Part shown: piece after piece, positions 16,609-24,687 of the stretch
Position numbering within the stretch: position 1 is the first letter of the stretch
Layout: each line of letters starts with the position of its first letter
Assembly: GCA_050248495.1 (NCBI GenBank)
Contig: JBFWSG010000009.1
Span: 81,981 to 145,980 of the forward strand
Direction of reading: 5' to 3'
Length of the DNA stretch: 64,000 bases
DNA from: DASYDU01 sp050248495
GTDB taxonomy: Bacteria; Planctomycetota; Planctomycetia; Pirellulales; Lacipirellulaceae
Program-made: the position numbers and the translations under genes
Notes under the pieces: model-generated
Database searches by the model: none
Told to the model about the DNA's origin: nothing
What the model saw: only the letters and a program-made list of their open reading frames with translations

Positions 16609-19080
16609 CTACACGCGGCCCATGGCGGGGTCGCTGAAGGACCACTGGCCGGTTTCGATGCGGCCGGCGTAGCGGTGCTCGAATTCTGCGTCGCCGGCGA
16701 TGCGGATGGCGAAGTCGTACCAGCCGAAGCTGGCGTTGGTTTCCAACCGCATCGTGGTCGATGCACCGGGCGCGAGCTTCGACTGCTGTGCGGCATTGTG
16801 ATAGACGAGATCGCGGAGCTCGACGACTTGAGGCCGATCGCTGCGATTTGTCAGCTGCACCACGACGTCGCCGGACTTTGGCGTATCGACGCGGACGTCT
16901 AGCTGCTTCTCGCCGCCTTCGTGAAACTCGCGGTAGAAGCCGTTCGGCCCAAAGACTTCGACGTGGTACTTGCCGTCCGCAAATGCTGCCAGCGGCCAGG
17001 AATCGACGAGTTGGTCTCCTGGGGCCACCGCATAGTTGCGGACTTCGACGTTGTCGCCGCCGCGGCGGGCGTAGGCGATGAACGGCGCGCCGGCGGCGGC
17101 CTTGCCGAAGCGTTCGTTTCCGGCCGCAAAGTGGATCGTGAATTGCTCGCCGTCGTCCGAATGATTGCCATCAACGGCCAGTTCGTAAGGCAAAGGGCAG
17201 GAGCGGCGGACGCCAGGCTCCTGCTCGGGCAGCAGCTTCGAAGCAGGGCCGTCGCCGCGAATCCGTTCGATGTCGGCCGCGGAGAGGAGCTTGTAACCGG
17301 TCGGCAACTTCTCGAACTGCGCCTTGTGAATTTGCTCCAGAAACGTGTCGCGGTTGAAGAAGGGGAGCGGCGTGTCCTTGTCCGAGAAGTTTTGAAACGT
17401 CGAGGAAAGGTCGCCGCAGACCGCCCGCCGCCAGTCGTTGATGTTCGTCTCGCGGACGTCCTGGCCGAGTTTGTGGCTCAAGAACTTCTCCAGGAATTGG
17501 AGCGACGAAGTGTGGTCGAACACTTCGGAGCAAACATTGCCGCCGCGGCTCCAGGGCGACGCGATCACCAGCGGCACGCGGTAGCCGAGGCCCATCGGGC
17601 TGTCGCGGCATTCGTCGCGCGGCTTGCGCTTCAACTCGTCGCTGAGCTCGACGAATTCCGGTCGGGCGTCGATCGACGCCGAAACCTTGCCGGTCTCCGG
17701 CCGCTCCGGATGCGGCGCAACGAACGGCGGCACATGGTCGAAATAGCCGTCGTTTTCGTCGTAGGTGAGGATGAAGATCGTCTTCTTCCAGACCTCGGGG
17801 TTCTTGGTCAGGATGTCGAGCATCTCGGCCAGGTACCAGGCGCCGTACCAGGCCGAGCAGGGATGATCGGAATATCGCTCGGGCGGCACGACCCAGGAGA
17901 CGGTCGGCAACGCGCCGTCGGCAACGTCTTTGCGGAACTGGTAGAGCAGGTCGCCCTTGGGCACCTGCATGCGGCGCTGCTGGTCGCCGTCCTGGTATTC
18001 GAGCTCGGTTAGCGAATGATAGTCGGGATCGCCCACGTTGGTGACGAAGGCTTTTTGGTGGAGGCTCTTCTCGCGCGGCGAGAGGCGCTCGTAGTTGGCC
18101 GCGCTCCATTTTTTTACCGCCGACCGGAATTGATCCAGCTCGATCGTTTTGTCGGCGAGCTTCTTGGCGACTTTCTTGGTTTGTTCTTTCTTCTCTAGCG
18201 CGGCGATCTCCGCTTCGAGTCGAGACACCGACTGATTCAGAAACTTCCGATGAGCCGGCGAGAAGCGGACGTGAAACTGGCGGAAATACTCGATCGGATT
18301 GTCGCCAAAGTTCGCCAGCCAGGGATCCTCCTCGCCCTCAAAGCCGACACCGACGCTGAGCTCGTTCTGGTAGATCTTCCAAGAAACGCCAAGATCCTCG
18401 AGACGTTCGGCGAAGGCGGGCCACTCGACTTCCGATGCGTAATCGGAGTCCGAATTGAGCACGTGGGCCCAGGAATCCGCTTGCTCGCGGCCGCGGATCG
18501 TGCCGGTCCACAAGTGGTTGCGGTTGGGCATCGTGCCGGTGAGCGTCGAGCAGAAATTCTGGTCGCAGACCGTGAAGGCGTCGGCCAGCGCGTAGTAGAA
18601 GGGGATATCCGCGCGGTTGTAGTAGCCGAGCGTGAGCGGCATGTCGGCGTAGTCTTTGTCGCCCGATTTCTTGTTGTCGAGCCAGCGGTTGCAGTGGCCG
18701 CCGTTGCGGGCGTCGACCTGGTCGGTCCAGCCGTGCGGCAGGCAGCCCATCCAGGTCGACCGCGAATCCAGCATTCCGAGACGGAACGGCGAATAGCTTT
18801 CGCCCTTCGAGTTGGTCTGGACCCAGACCGGATTGCCGTTTGGCAATTTTAAAGCCCGCGGATCGTTGTAGCCGCGCACCCCGCGGAGCGTGCCGTAGGC
18901 GTGGTCGAAAGAGCGATTCTCCTGCATCAGGATCACGACGTGCTCGGCATCGAAGAACGTGCTGCCTGCGGCCGGCTCGATGGCGGCGGCGCGGGCGATC
19001 GATTCCAAGAGTGGGTTAGCGAGACCCGCGGCACCCGAAAACAGAGCCACCTTCTTCAAGAAGTCGCGTCGAGATTCCAC
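16609..19080 (-). CDS. Tat-exported phosphocholine-type phospholipase C family protein
   Basis: 823-aa phosphoesterase (PlcH/PlcN/acid-phosphatase AcpA superfamily). Tat signal SRRDFLKK at residues 3-10 plus hydrophobic stretch; metal/catalytic motifs ILMQENRSFDHAYGTLRG (about 50-67), GHCNRWLDNKK, TMPNRNHLWTGT and YDENDGYFDHVPPF. The C-terminal 200 residues resemble the paired beta-domains seen in bacterial PLCs. A Lys/Glu-rich, coiled-coil-like insertion (about residues 280-330) is unusual. GTG start with GAGG nine bases upstream. Predicted to release phosphate-headgroups from phospholipids or other esters outside the cytoplasm; substrate is uncertain. Confidence 0.9.
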   Translation of the reverse strand: MESRRDFLKKVALFSGAAGLANPLLESIARAAAIEPAAGSTFFDAEHVVILMQENRSFDHAYGTLRGVRGYNDPRALKLPNGNPVWVQTNSKGESYSPFRLGMLDSRSTWMGCLPHGWTDQVDARNGGHCNRWLDNKKSGDKDYADMPLTLGYYNRADIPFYYALADAFTVCDQNFCSTLTGTMPNRNHLWTGTIRGREQADSWAHVLNSDSDYASEVEWPAFAERLEDLGVSWKIYQNELSVGVGFEGEEDPWLANFGDNPIEYFRQFHVRFSPAHRKFLNQSVSRLEAEIAALEKKEQTKKVAKKLADKTIELDQFRSAVKKWSAANYERLSPREKSLHQKAFVTNVGDPDYHSLTELEYQDGDQQRRMQVPKGDLLYQFRKDVADGALPTVSWVVPPERYSDHPCSAWYGAWYLAEMLDILTKNPEVWKKTIFILTYDENDGYFDHVPPFVAPHPERPETGKVSASIDARPEFVELSDELKRKPRDECRDSPMGLGYRVPLVIASPWSRGGNVCSEVFDHTSSLQFLEKFLSHKLGQDVRETNINDWRRAVCGDLSSTFQNFSDKDTPLPFFNRDTFLEQIHKAQFEKLPTGYKLLSAADIERIRGDGPASKLLPEQEPGVRRSCPLPYELAVDGNHSDDGEQFTIHFAAGNERFGKAAAGAPFIAYARRGGDNVEVRNYAVAPGDQLVDSWPLAAFADGKYHVEVFGPNGFYREFHEGGEKQLDVRVDTPKSGDVVVQLTNRSDRPQVVELRDLVYHNAAQQSKLAPGASTTMRLETNASFGWYDFAIRIAGDAEFEHRYAGRIETGQWSFSDPAMGRV

Positions 19081-19244
19081 AGTCGTCGCCTCGTGCGGGG
19101 TTCGCCGGAGCCGCGGCCCGCCTCCGCCATGGGACGAGCCGCTGCCTTCAAGCTAACGAGCGTACCGGGCCGGCATCAAGCAATTGTGAAATTTCCCACG
19201 ACTCGGGGCGCAAAATGACAGGTTAAATGCGAAAGGCACAAGGC

Positions 19245-19321
19245 AATTGAACAGAAGGAAACAGAGAGAACGGAGGATCGGAAGACTTCTCCGTTTCCTC
19301 CGTTTTCCTTCGGTTCAAATT
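19245..19321. repeat. Inverted repeat downstream of the DUF1080 gene
   Basis: Left arm AATTGAACAGAAGGAAAC plus AGAACGGAG; right arm CTCCGTTTCCTCCG, then TTTTCCTTCGGTTCAAATT. It sits 24 bases past the stop of the minus-strand DUF1080 gene and may terminate it. The remaining bases up to 19081 hold no gene. Confidence 0.6.
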
Positions 19322-19344
19322 CCCCTGCCTTGCCGGTCCGGTAG

Positions 19345-20148
19345 CTACTTGTCGAGTGGCTTCAGTTTCACGTTGCGGAACTCGACGGGGTGGCTTTCTG
19401 ATTGCAGCGAGATCGTCCCGCCGGTGACCTGCTTACTCGCCCCGGCCGCAATCAGACGCTGGGCGTCGGGGTCCTTCGTGTCGAGCTGCGGTCCAGAGTA
19501 CTCCATGACGGTCTGGCCGTTGATTTTGTGGCGGATCAACTTATCGCCATGGACCTCCAGCTCGACTGCGACCCACTCGCCGACGGGATAGGTCTTACTG
19601 GAGCTGTTGGTGCAGTGGTCGGTGTGGAGCTTGTTGTGGAGGACGATGTGGGTGCCGGGAGTGCAGACATTGCCGGTCGGTCGCGTCTCGTTGCCCTGGC
19701 CGGCGAGCAATTGCACCTCGATCGAGACGGGGAAGAGCTGTTCAAGGGCCATCGATTCGGGCGTCTGGCCGTGGATCATGACGCCGCTATTGGCCCGCGC
19801 CCACTCGGGGCCGCCGGGGGCCTGTTTGCCCACGAGCCGGTATTCGAGCCGCAGCAGGTAGTTCGAATAAGGCTGCTCGTAGAACAGATGACCAAAGCGC
19901 TCGCGAAAGTCGCCGTCGTATTTGTCGTAGGAGACTTTGAGAATGCCGTCTTCGACGCGGAACGTATCGGCGAAATTTTCGCCGGCCCCGTGGCCCTTGA
20001 TTTTGGGCGTCCAGCCGGTGAGGTCCCGGCCGTTAAAGAGCTCGACCCAGCCGTCGGCGTCGGCAGCCAGGACGTCGGCGGCATTGCAGACGGCCGGCGA
20101 CAAAAGGAGCGAAATGGCGAACGCGGCAAGAATAAACAAACGAGGCAT
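19345..20148 (-). CDS. Secreted DUF1080 (3-keto-disaccharide hydrolase-like) protein
   Basis: 267-aa exported protein with the concanavalin-like DUF1080 fold, a family hugely expanded in planctomycetes and linked to glycan breakdown. Signal peptide MPRLFILAAFAISLLLSPAV then CNA; the family opening GWVELFNGRDLTGWTPK follows, then FRVEDGILKVSY, ARANSGVMIHGQ, EWVAVELEVHGDKLIRHKIN and the closing GGTISLQSESHPVEFRNV. The start at 20148 is chosen for its AGGGGA ribosome binding site and the signal peptide; an upstream frame extension is disregarded. Some relatives cleave 3-keto-glycosides; the exact substrate is unknown. Confidence 0.9.
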   Translation of the reverse strand: MPRLFILAAFAISLLLSPAVCNAADVLAADADGWVELFNGRDLTGWTPKIKGHGAGENFADTFRVEDGILKVSYDKYDGDFRERFGHLFYEQPYSNYLLRLEYRLVGKQAPGGPEWARANSGVMIHGQTPESMALEQLFPVSIEVQLLAGQGNETRPTGNVCTPGTHIVLHNKLHTDHCTNSSSKTYPVGEWVAVELEVHGDKLIRHKINGQTVMEYSGPQLDTKDPDAQRLIAAGASKQVTGGTISLQSESHPVEFRNVKLKPLDK

Positions 20149-20270
20149 GGAGTTTCCCCTGATTTGAAAGAAATTGTAGTCGCGGTCGCGGCGCGGCGAA
20201 ATGACCGGCCTTCGCGGCAAAAATCGCTGCAATTGGCGCCCCAGTTGCATCTGGACACGTGCGTCGGCCG

Positions 20271-20299
20271 TTGACGTAAAGCCTTGCTGCCACTACTTT
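20271..20299 (+). promoter_or_regulatory. Promoter candidate for rpsB-tsf
   Basis: TTGACG (20271-20276), 17-base spacer, TACTTT (20294-20299). It leaves a leader of about 140 nt before rpsB, room for autogenous control. Confidence 0.5.
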
Positions 20300-20446
20300 A
20301 CAGGGCTACCCCAATCCCGATCGGCCCGGCGAATGGGGCAGGCGAAATTCCTGGCCGAATGTCCGATTTGAACGCCGGACACAGTCGCGTCGGCAAACCT
20401 TGCCGCGGCGACGGATACCGGTGTGCCCGAACAAAGGAGAATTGTT

Positions 20447-21193
20447 TTGTCGACTCTGGTGAAAGAATTGGTGGAGGCGGGTGTCCATTACGGGCACCGC
20501 GCCAGTCGTTGGAATCCCAAGATGCGGCCGTATATCTACGCCCGCCGCAACTTAATCCACATCATCGACGTCCGCGAGACCGTCAAAGGTCTGTTGCGGG
20601 CCAAGAAGTATCTCTCGCAGCTCGCGGCGCGGAATAGCCTGGTGCTGTTCGTGGGAACGAAGCGCCAGGCGGCCGACACCGTGGAACGCGAAGCGCTGCG
20701 GTGCGGGATGCCGTTCGTGAACGATCGCTGGTTGGGCGGCACGCTCACCAACTTCCGCACGATCCGCAACCGGCTCAACCGGCTCGAAGAGCTGGAGCGG
20801 ATCCGCTCGGGCGAGGAGATCAACTCGTACTCGAAGAAGATGCAGTCGTCCCTCTCCCGCGAATACCGCAAGATGTATAAGAACCTCAATGGTATCCGCA
20901 CGATGAGCCGCCTGCCCGAGTGCCTGGTGATCATCGACCCGAAGAAGGAAAAGAACGCGGTCAACGAAGCCCGCAAGCTGGGCGTGGCCACGGTTTCGCT
21001 GATCGACACCGATTGCGATCCGGACCTGGTCGACTTGCCGATCCCCGGCAACGACGACAGCATGCGATCGATCGAGATCGTGGTGAAGATGCTGGCCGAC
21101 GCGATTGCCGCGGGCCGCAACCAGGCCGCGGTCCAGAGCCAGCAAGCCGCCGAAGGGGCCGACAAGGCCGACCGGGCGCTGCAGCCGGCTTAA
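20447..21193 (+). CDS. rpsB: 30S ribosomal protein S2
   Basis: 248-aa small-subunit protein needed for S1 docking and 30S assembly. Hallmarks: LVEAGVHYGHRASRWNPKM near the start, YIYARRNLIHIIDVRETVK, FVGTKRQAADTVEREA, RWLGGTLTNFRTI and ECLVIIDPKKEKNAVNEARK, then DTDCDPDLVDLPIPGNDD. The start is a rare TTG at 20447: AAAGGAG lies seven bases upstream and the protein then begins STLVKELVEAG like other S2 proteins; the in-frame GTG at 20423 would put the ribosome binding site inside the gene. It is first in the order rpsB-tsf-pyrH-frr. Confidence 0.96.
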   Translation: MSTLVKELVEAGVHYGHRASRWNPKMRPYIYARRNLIHIIDVRETVKGLLRAKKYLSQLAARNSLVLFVGTKRQAADTVEREALRCGMPFVNDRWLGGTLTNFRTIRNRLNRLEELERIRSGEEINSYSKKMQSSLSREYRKMYKNLNGIRTMSRLPECLVIIDPKKEKNAVNEARKLGVATVSLIDTDCDPDLVDLPIPGNDDSMRSIEIVVKMLADAIAAGRNQAAVQSQQAAEGADKADRALQPA

Positions 21194-21290
21194 AAGTTCG
21201 GGCTGCTCGCACGCCGCTTCAGGCCGACAGCCCCTATCCATACACGCATCCAATTCGCTTTCGATCCGAAAGCACGAGGAGATTGTATCC

Positions 21291-22142
21291 ATGGCAGAGA
21301 TCACAGCCGCGATGGTCATGAAGCTGCGCGACGACACCGGCCTCCCGATGATGGAGTGCAAGAAGGCGCTGCAAGAGTCCAACGGCGATATGGAGTTGGC
21401 AAAGCAAAAGGTCCGCGAGTCGGGCAAGAAGATCATGTCGATCCGGCAGGATCGCACCACCGAGGAAGGCCGCCTGGCCGTGTACGCCAGTATCAAGCCG
21501 CCCGTGGGCGCGATCGTTGAGCTGCAGGTCGAATCGGCGCCCGTTGCCAAGCACGATGACGTGGCGGCGCTGGCCAACGATTTGGCGAAGCAGCTGGCCA
21601 CCGGCCCCGGCGCGAAGACGCCCGAGGACCTGTGGAAGCAGCCGGCCCCCAGCCGCAAGGGCGTGACCCTCGAGCAATGGAAAGACGAGATCGAAGGCAA
21701 GATGCGCGAAGTCGTCCGGCTGACGAGGATCCAGCGGATCGAGTCGCCGGCCGGCGGCTATGTGCATCACGACGGCAAGAGCGGTGTGCTGTTGGAGGTC
21801 GAAGGCGGAAACGACGAGCTGGCCAGGAGCGTCGCCATGCACGTCGCGGCCATGAAACCCAAAGCCACCACGACCGCGGAGCTCGATCCCGCGCTGGTGA
21901 AGAAGGAACGCGAGATCCTCACCGAGCAGGCCCGCAAAGAAGGCAAGCCGGAGAACATCATCGAGAAGATGATCGAAGGCCGGATGCGGAACTTTTACGC
22001 CGAGCACGTGCTCTCTGAGCAGCCGTTCGTGAAGGACGACAAACAGACTGTCGGCAAAATTGCCGCTGGCGGCGGGATGAAGTTGAAGAAGTTCACCCGC
22101 TGGAAATTGGGTGAAACCAGCGCCTCGGCCGACGACAAATAA
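21291..22142 (+). CDS. tsf: Elongation factor Ts
   Basis: 283-aa nucleotide-exchange factor that recycles EF-Tu-GDP. The N-terminal UBA-like segment has the signature KLRDDTGLPMMECKKALQES, followed by core motifs GGYVHHDGKSGVLLEVE and VAMHVAAMKP (the dimer/EF-Tu contact region) and a C-terminal KDDKQTVG motif. ATG 21291 has GAGGAG upstream; the frame is open further back into rpsB but that is extension. Followed by a strong terminator, so pyrH and frr are transcribed separately. Confidence 0.96.
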   Translation: MAEITAAMVMKLRDDTGLPMMECKKALQESNGDMELAKQKVRESGKKIMSIRQDRTTEEGRLAVYASIKPPVGAIVELQVESAPVAKHDDVAALANDLAKQLATGPGAKTPEDLWKQPAPSRKGVTLEQWKDEIEGKMREVVRLTRIQRIESPAGGYVHHDGKSGVLLEVEGGNDELARSVAMHVAAMKPKATTTAELDPALVKKEREILTEQARKEGKPENIIEKMIEGRMRNFYAEHVLSEQPFVKDDKQTVGKIAAGGGMKLKKFTRWKLGETSASADDK

Positions 22143-22157
22143 CGCGAAACAGCACGA

Positions 22158-22186
22158 AGCCCTGGGAAACTTCCCAGGGCTTTTTT
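22158..22186 (+). terminator. Rho-independent terminator after tsf
   Basis: Perfect 11-bp stem AGCCCTGGGAA (22158-22168) with TTCCCAGGGCT (22171-22181), two-base loop, followed by T-rich TTTTTATG. Confidence 0.93.
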
Positions 22187-22251
22187 ATGATAGGCTTGGG
22201 GGGACAACTTTCAGGCTATTTGAACGCCAAACTGGCAAGTCGAGCCCTACC

Positions 22252-22992
22252 ATGTTGATGACGCCCTACGAACGGATCATTCTGAAGCTCTCCGGCGAGA
22301 GCTTCGTCCCGGCAGGCCAGCGCGGCATCAGCATGCAGGAGGTTGTCGACATTGCCGGCCAGACGTATCGGGCCGCCCAGCTCGGCGTGCAGATCGGCAT
22401 CGTGATCGGCGGCGGCAACATCCTCCGCGGCGCCCAGTTCACCGCGGGCGACTCGCGGATTCAGGAAGCGACGGCCCATTACATGGGCATGCTCGCCACG
22501 GTCATCAACGGCCTCGCGCTGCAGGATGCCCTCGAATCGCTCGGCTGCGCGACGCGGCTGATGTCGGCCGTCCGCATGGATGGCGTCGCCGAGCCCTTCA
22601 TTCGCCGCCGCGCGAAGCGGCATCTCGAGAAGGGCCGAATCGTAATTCTCGCCGGCGGCACGGGCGCGCCGTTCGTCACCACGGACACGGCGGCTGCCCA
22701 GAAGGCCCTGGAGCTCGACGCCGACATCCTGATGAAGGCGACCCGAGTCGACGGCGTTTACACGGCTGACCCCGAGAAGGACCCCAGCGCGACGCTCTAC
22801 AAGCAGCTCACCTACCGCGAAGTCCGCGACCGCAATCTCAAGGTGATGGACTCCACGGCCATCGCCCACTGCATGGAACACGACCTGCCGATCCTTGTTT
22901 TCAACTACCGCGTCGACGGCAACATCGAACGCGCCGTCCGCGGCGAAGACATCGGCACGTTAGTCACCAGCACCGCCCCGGCGGTGACTTGA
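22252..22992 (+). CDS. pyrH: UMP kinase
   Basis: 246-aa hexameric bacterial uridylate kinase (amino-acid-kinase fold) making UDP from UMP. Motifs: ILKLSGESF near the N-terminus, GIVIGGGNILRG (UMP/ATP loop), GTGAPFVTTDTAA, and DILMKATRVDGVYTADPEKDP. Start at ATG 22252 or the second ATG 22258; neither has a clear Shine-Dalgarno. It follows the tsf terminator by 66 bases and keeps the conserved order ahead of frr. Confidence 0.96.
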   Translation: MLMTPYERIILKLSGESFVPAGQRGISMQEVVDIAGQTYRAAQLGVQIGIVIGGGNILRGAQFTAGDSRIQEATAHYMGMLATVINGLALQDALESLGCATRLMSAVRMDGVAEPFIRRRAKRHLEKGRIVILAGGTGAPFVTTDTAAAQKALELDADILMKATRVDGVYTADPEKDPSATLYKQLTYREVRDRNLKVMDSTAIAHCMEHDLPILVFNYRVDGNIERAVRGEDIGTLVTSTAPAVT

Positions 22993-23017
22993 ATTTCGTA
23001 GCACAAACACGGCAGAA

Positions 23018-23095
23018 TCTCACGCCAAGGCGCTAAGGCGCAAGGACAAAATTACTCTTGGATTTCCTTTGCGCCTTAGCGCCTTTGCGTGAGAT
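23018..23095. repeat. Near-perfect inverted repeat between pyrH and frr
   Basis: Arms of about 30 bp (ATCTCACGCCAAGGCGCTAA... at 23018-23045; its near-perfect complement ...TTAGCGCCTTTGCGTGAGAT at 23065-23095) with a roughly 20-base loop. Sequences of this AAGGCGC type occur as interspersed intergenic palindromes in many bacterial genomes. Confidence 0.8.
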
Positions 23096-23120
23096 GTTCT
23101 AGATTTAGAAGGCGAGCAGC

Positions 23121-23681
23121 ATGAGCGCTGAAGAGATATTGTTTGATGCCGAAGAGCGGATGGAGAAGGCTCTGGCGAAGCTGAAGCAGGACCTTACCGG
23201 CATTCGCACCGGGCGGGCCAATCCGGGCATGGTCGACAGCTTGCGGATCGAGGCCTACGGCTCGCCCTGTCCGATCAAGCAGCTGGCGAGCGTCAGTGCC
23301 CCCGAGCCGCAGCAGATCGTCATCCGGCCGTTCGACCCTTCGATCATCAAGGACATCGAAAAGGGGATCATCGCCAGCGACCTGGGCCTCGCACCGCAGA
23401 GCGACGGCAAGGTAATCCGACTCAACATTCCGCCGCTGTCGGGCGACGTCCGCCGCAAGATGGTCGCCAGAACGAAGGAACTCGCGGAGGAGATGAAGGT
23501 CGCCGTCCGCAACGTCCGCCGCGACGCCAACAAGGCGGCCGAGTCCGAAGAGAAAGACAAGCAGCTCACCGAAGACGAGGCCAAGCAGACCAAGGAAGAC
23601 ATTCAGGAGCTGACCAAGAAGTTCGAGGACCGGGCCAACGACCTCGCCAAGGCCAAGGAAGCGGAAGTGATGGAGGAGTAG
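23121..23681 (+). CDS. frr: Ribosome recycling factor
   Basis: 186-aa factor that, with EF-G, splits post-termination ribosomes. Full-length family match: GIRTGRANPGMVDSLRIEAYG, QQIVIRPFDPSIIKDIEKGI, KVIRLNIPPLSGDVRRKMV, and the long helical arm VRNVRRDANKAAESEEKDK ending KAKEAEVMEE. Last gene of the conserved translation cluster, separated from pyrH by a large inverted repeat. Confidence 0.97.
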   Translation: MSAEEILFDAEERMEKALAKLKQDLTGIRTGRANPGMVDSLRIEAYGSPCPIKQLASVSAPEPQQIVIRPFDPSIIKDIEKGIIASDLGLAPQSDGKVIRLNIPPLSGDVRRKMVARTKELAEEMKVAVRNVRRDANKAAESEEKDKQLTEDEAKQTKEDIQELTKKFEDRANDLAKAKEAEVMEE

Positions 23682-23699
23682 CCGAGGGGCGCGACTTGT

Positions 23700-24497
23700 A
23701 TGTCCGACATGCCTTGGAAGGACGCAATTCTTAAAATTCTAGATGACAACGCAGTAGCGATGCATTACTCAGACATCGCTGAGCAAGTCGTCGAAAAAGG
23801 ACTTCGCGAGAATGTCGGTGCTACTCCTGCTGCGACAGTCAATTCGCAGATTTGCCAATCGATCAAATACGAAGCCTCATCGTCGCCATTTATGCGGACG
23901 GACCGGGGTGAGTATATCCTGCGTAAATACGCTGATGGACAGCAATCTCAGGTATCGCATTCTCCCTCGCCTTCTGTGGAGGAGCCCGAACCCGAGGTTG
24001 AACAGCGGCTAATTCATGCATTTGGCATGTTTTGGCGGCGCGATCGAGTACTTTGGAAGGGAAATCCAACGCTCCTTGGAAAACAGCAGATTGGCGCCAC
24101 GGACGTAGACTTTTCGCAGCAAACTGGGGTTTATTTATTGTACGACGGTCGTGACGTGGTCTATGTCGGCCGTGCAACTGAAAGGCCGTTAGGACGCAGG
24201 CTGTATGAACACACTCTCGACCGGCTGCAGGGTCGATGGGATCGGTTTTCGTGGTTTGGGTTACTGGGCGTCACTGAGGCTGGACTTCTGACCGAATCGA
24301 GTAGTGTTCCAACTCAAGAAGTAATTGCGGCGACCCTTGAAGCCCTGCTAATTGAGGGACTGGAACCAACGCAGAATCGCAGGCGCGGTGATGGATTTAC
24401 CGCAGTCGAGTACATTCAATCGGAAGATCCTCAAATTGAACGACAACGGATGAAGCAGCTATTGTCGTCGATGCAGGACCGACTCGACATCGGTTAA
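23700..24497 (+). CDS. HARE-HTH plus GIY-YIG predicted nuclease
   Basis: 265-aa two-domain protein. Residues 4-75 look like a HARE-HTH winged helix (PWKDAILKILDDNAVAMHYS, then DIAEQVVEKGL, ATPAATVNSQI, FMRTDRGEYIL). After a Ser/Pro/Glu-rich linker, residues about 140-235 carry a GIY-YIG nuclease core: TGVYLLYDGRDVVYVGRA, then PLGRRLYEH, with a late Glu in ATLEALLIEGLEPTQNRR. HARE-HTH modules in bacteria are associated with restriction and modified-DNA recognition. ATG 23700 with GAGGGG upstream, 18 bases after frr. Codon usage is visibly more AT-rich than the ribosomal genes, suggesting transfer. No methyltransferase lies nearby. Confidence 0.75.
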   Translation: MSDMPWKDAILKILDDNAVAMHYSDIAEQVVEKGLRENVGATPAATVNSQICQSIKYEASSSPFMRTDRGEYILRKYADGQQSQVSHSPSPSVEEPEPEVEQRLIHAFGMFWRRDRVLWKGNPTLLGKQQIGATDVDFSQQTGVYLLYDGRDVVYVGRATERPLGRRLYEHTLDRLQGRWDRFSWFGLLGVTEAGLLTESSSVPTQEVIAATLEALLIEGLEPTQNRRRGDGFTAVEYIQSEDPQIERQRMKQLLSSMQDRLDIG

Positions 24498-24544
24498 GTC
24501 GTTTGGGTGCTCATTTTGCCTGCTAGCACTCTCTCCGGCTTCTC

Positions 24545-24573
24545 TTGCCGGTGCTGGCGGCAGTTGCTATGGT
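24545..24573 (+). promoter_or_regulatory. Promoter candidate for the SurA-like gene
   Basis: TTGCCG (24545-24550), 17-base spacer, TATGGT (24568-24573), about 115 bases before the ATG. Confidence 0.3.
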
Positions 24574-24687
24574 TTCGCTCCCCGTGAAGCCGGCGAGCGG
24601 TTCGCTCGCGGCTGATTCTGAGATGGCTCGTGATGACCACGCGAGCGAGTTCGCATATTTTCCCGCACGGTTTACGGAGAAACCGCC

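Noticed and set aside
17171..18109. 312-codon minus-strand frame inside the phospholipase gene
   Set aside because: Arg/Ala-rich shadow in a different frame of the same strand.
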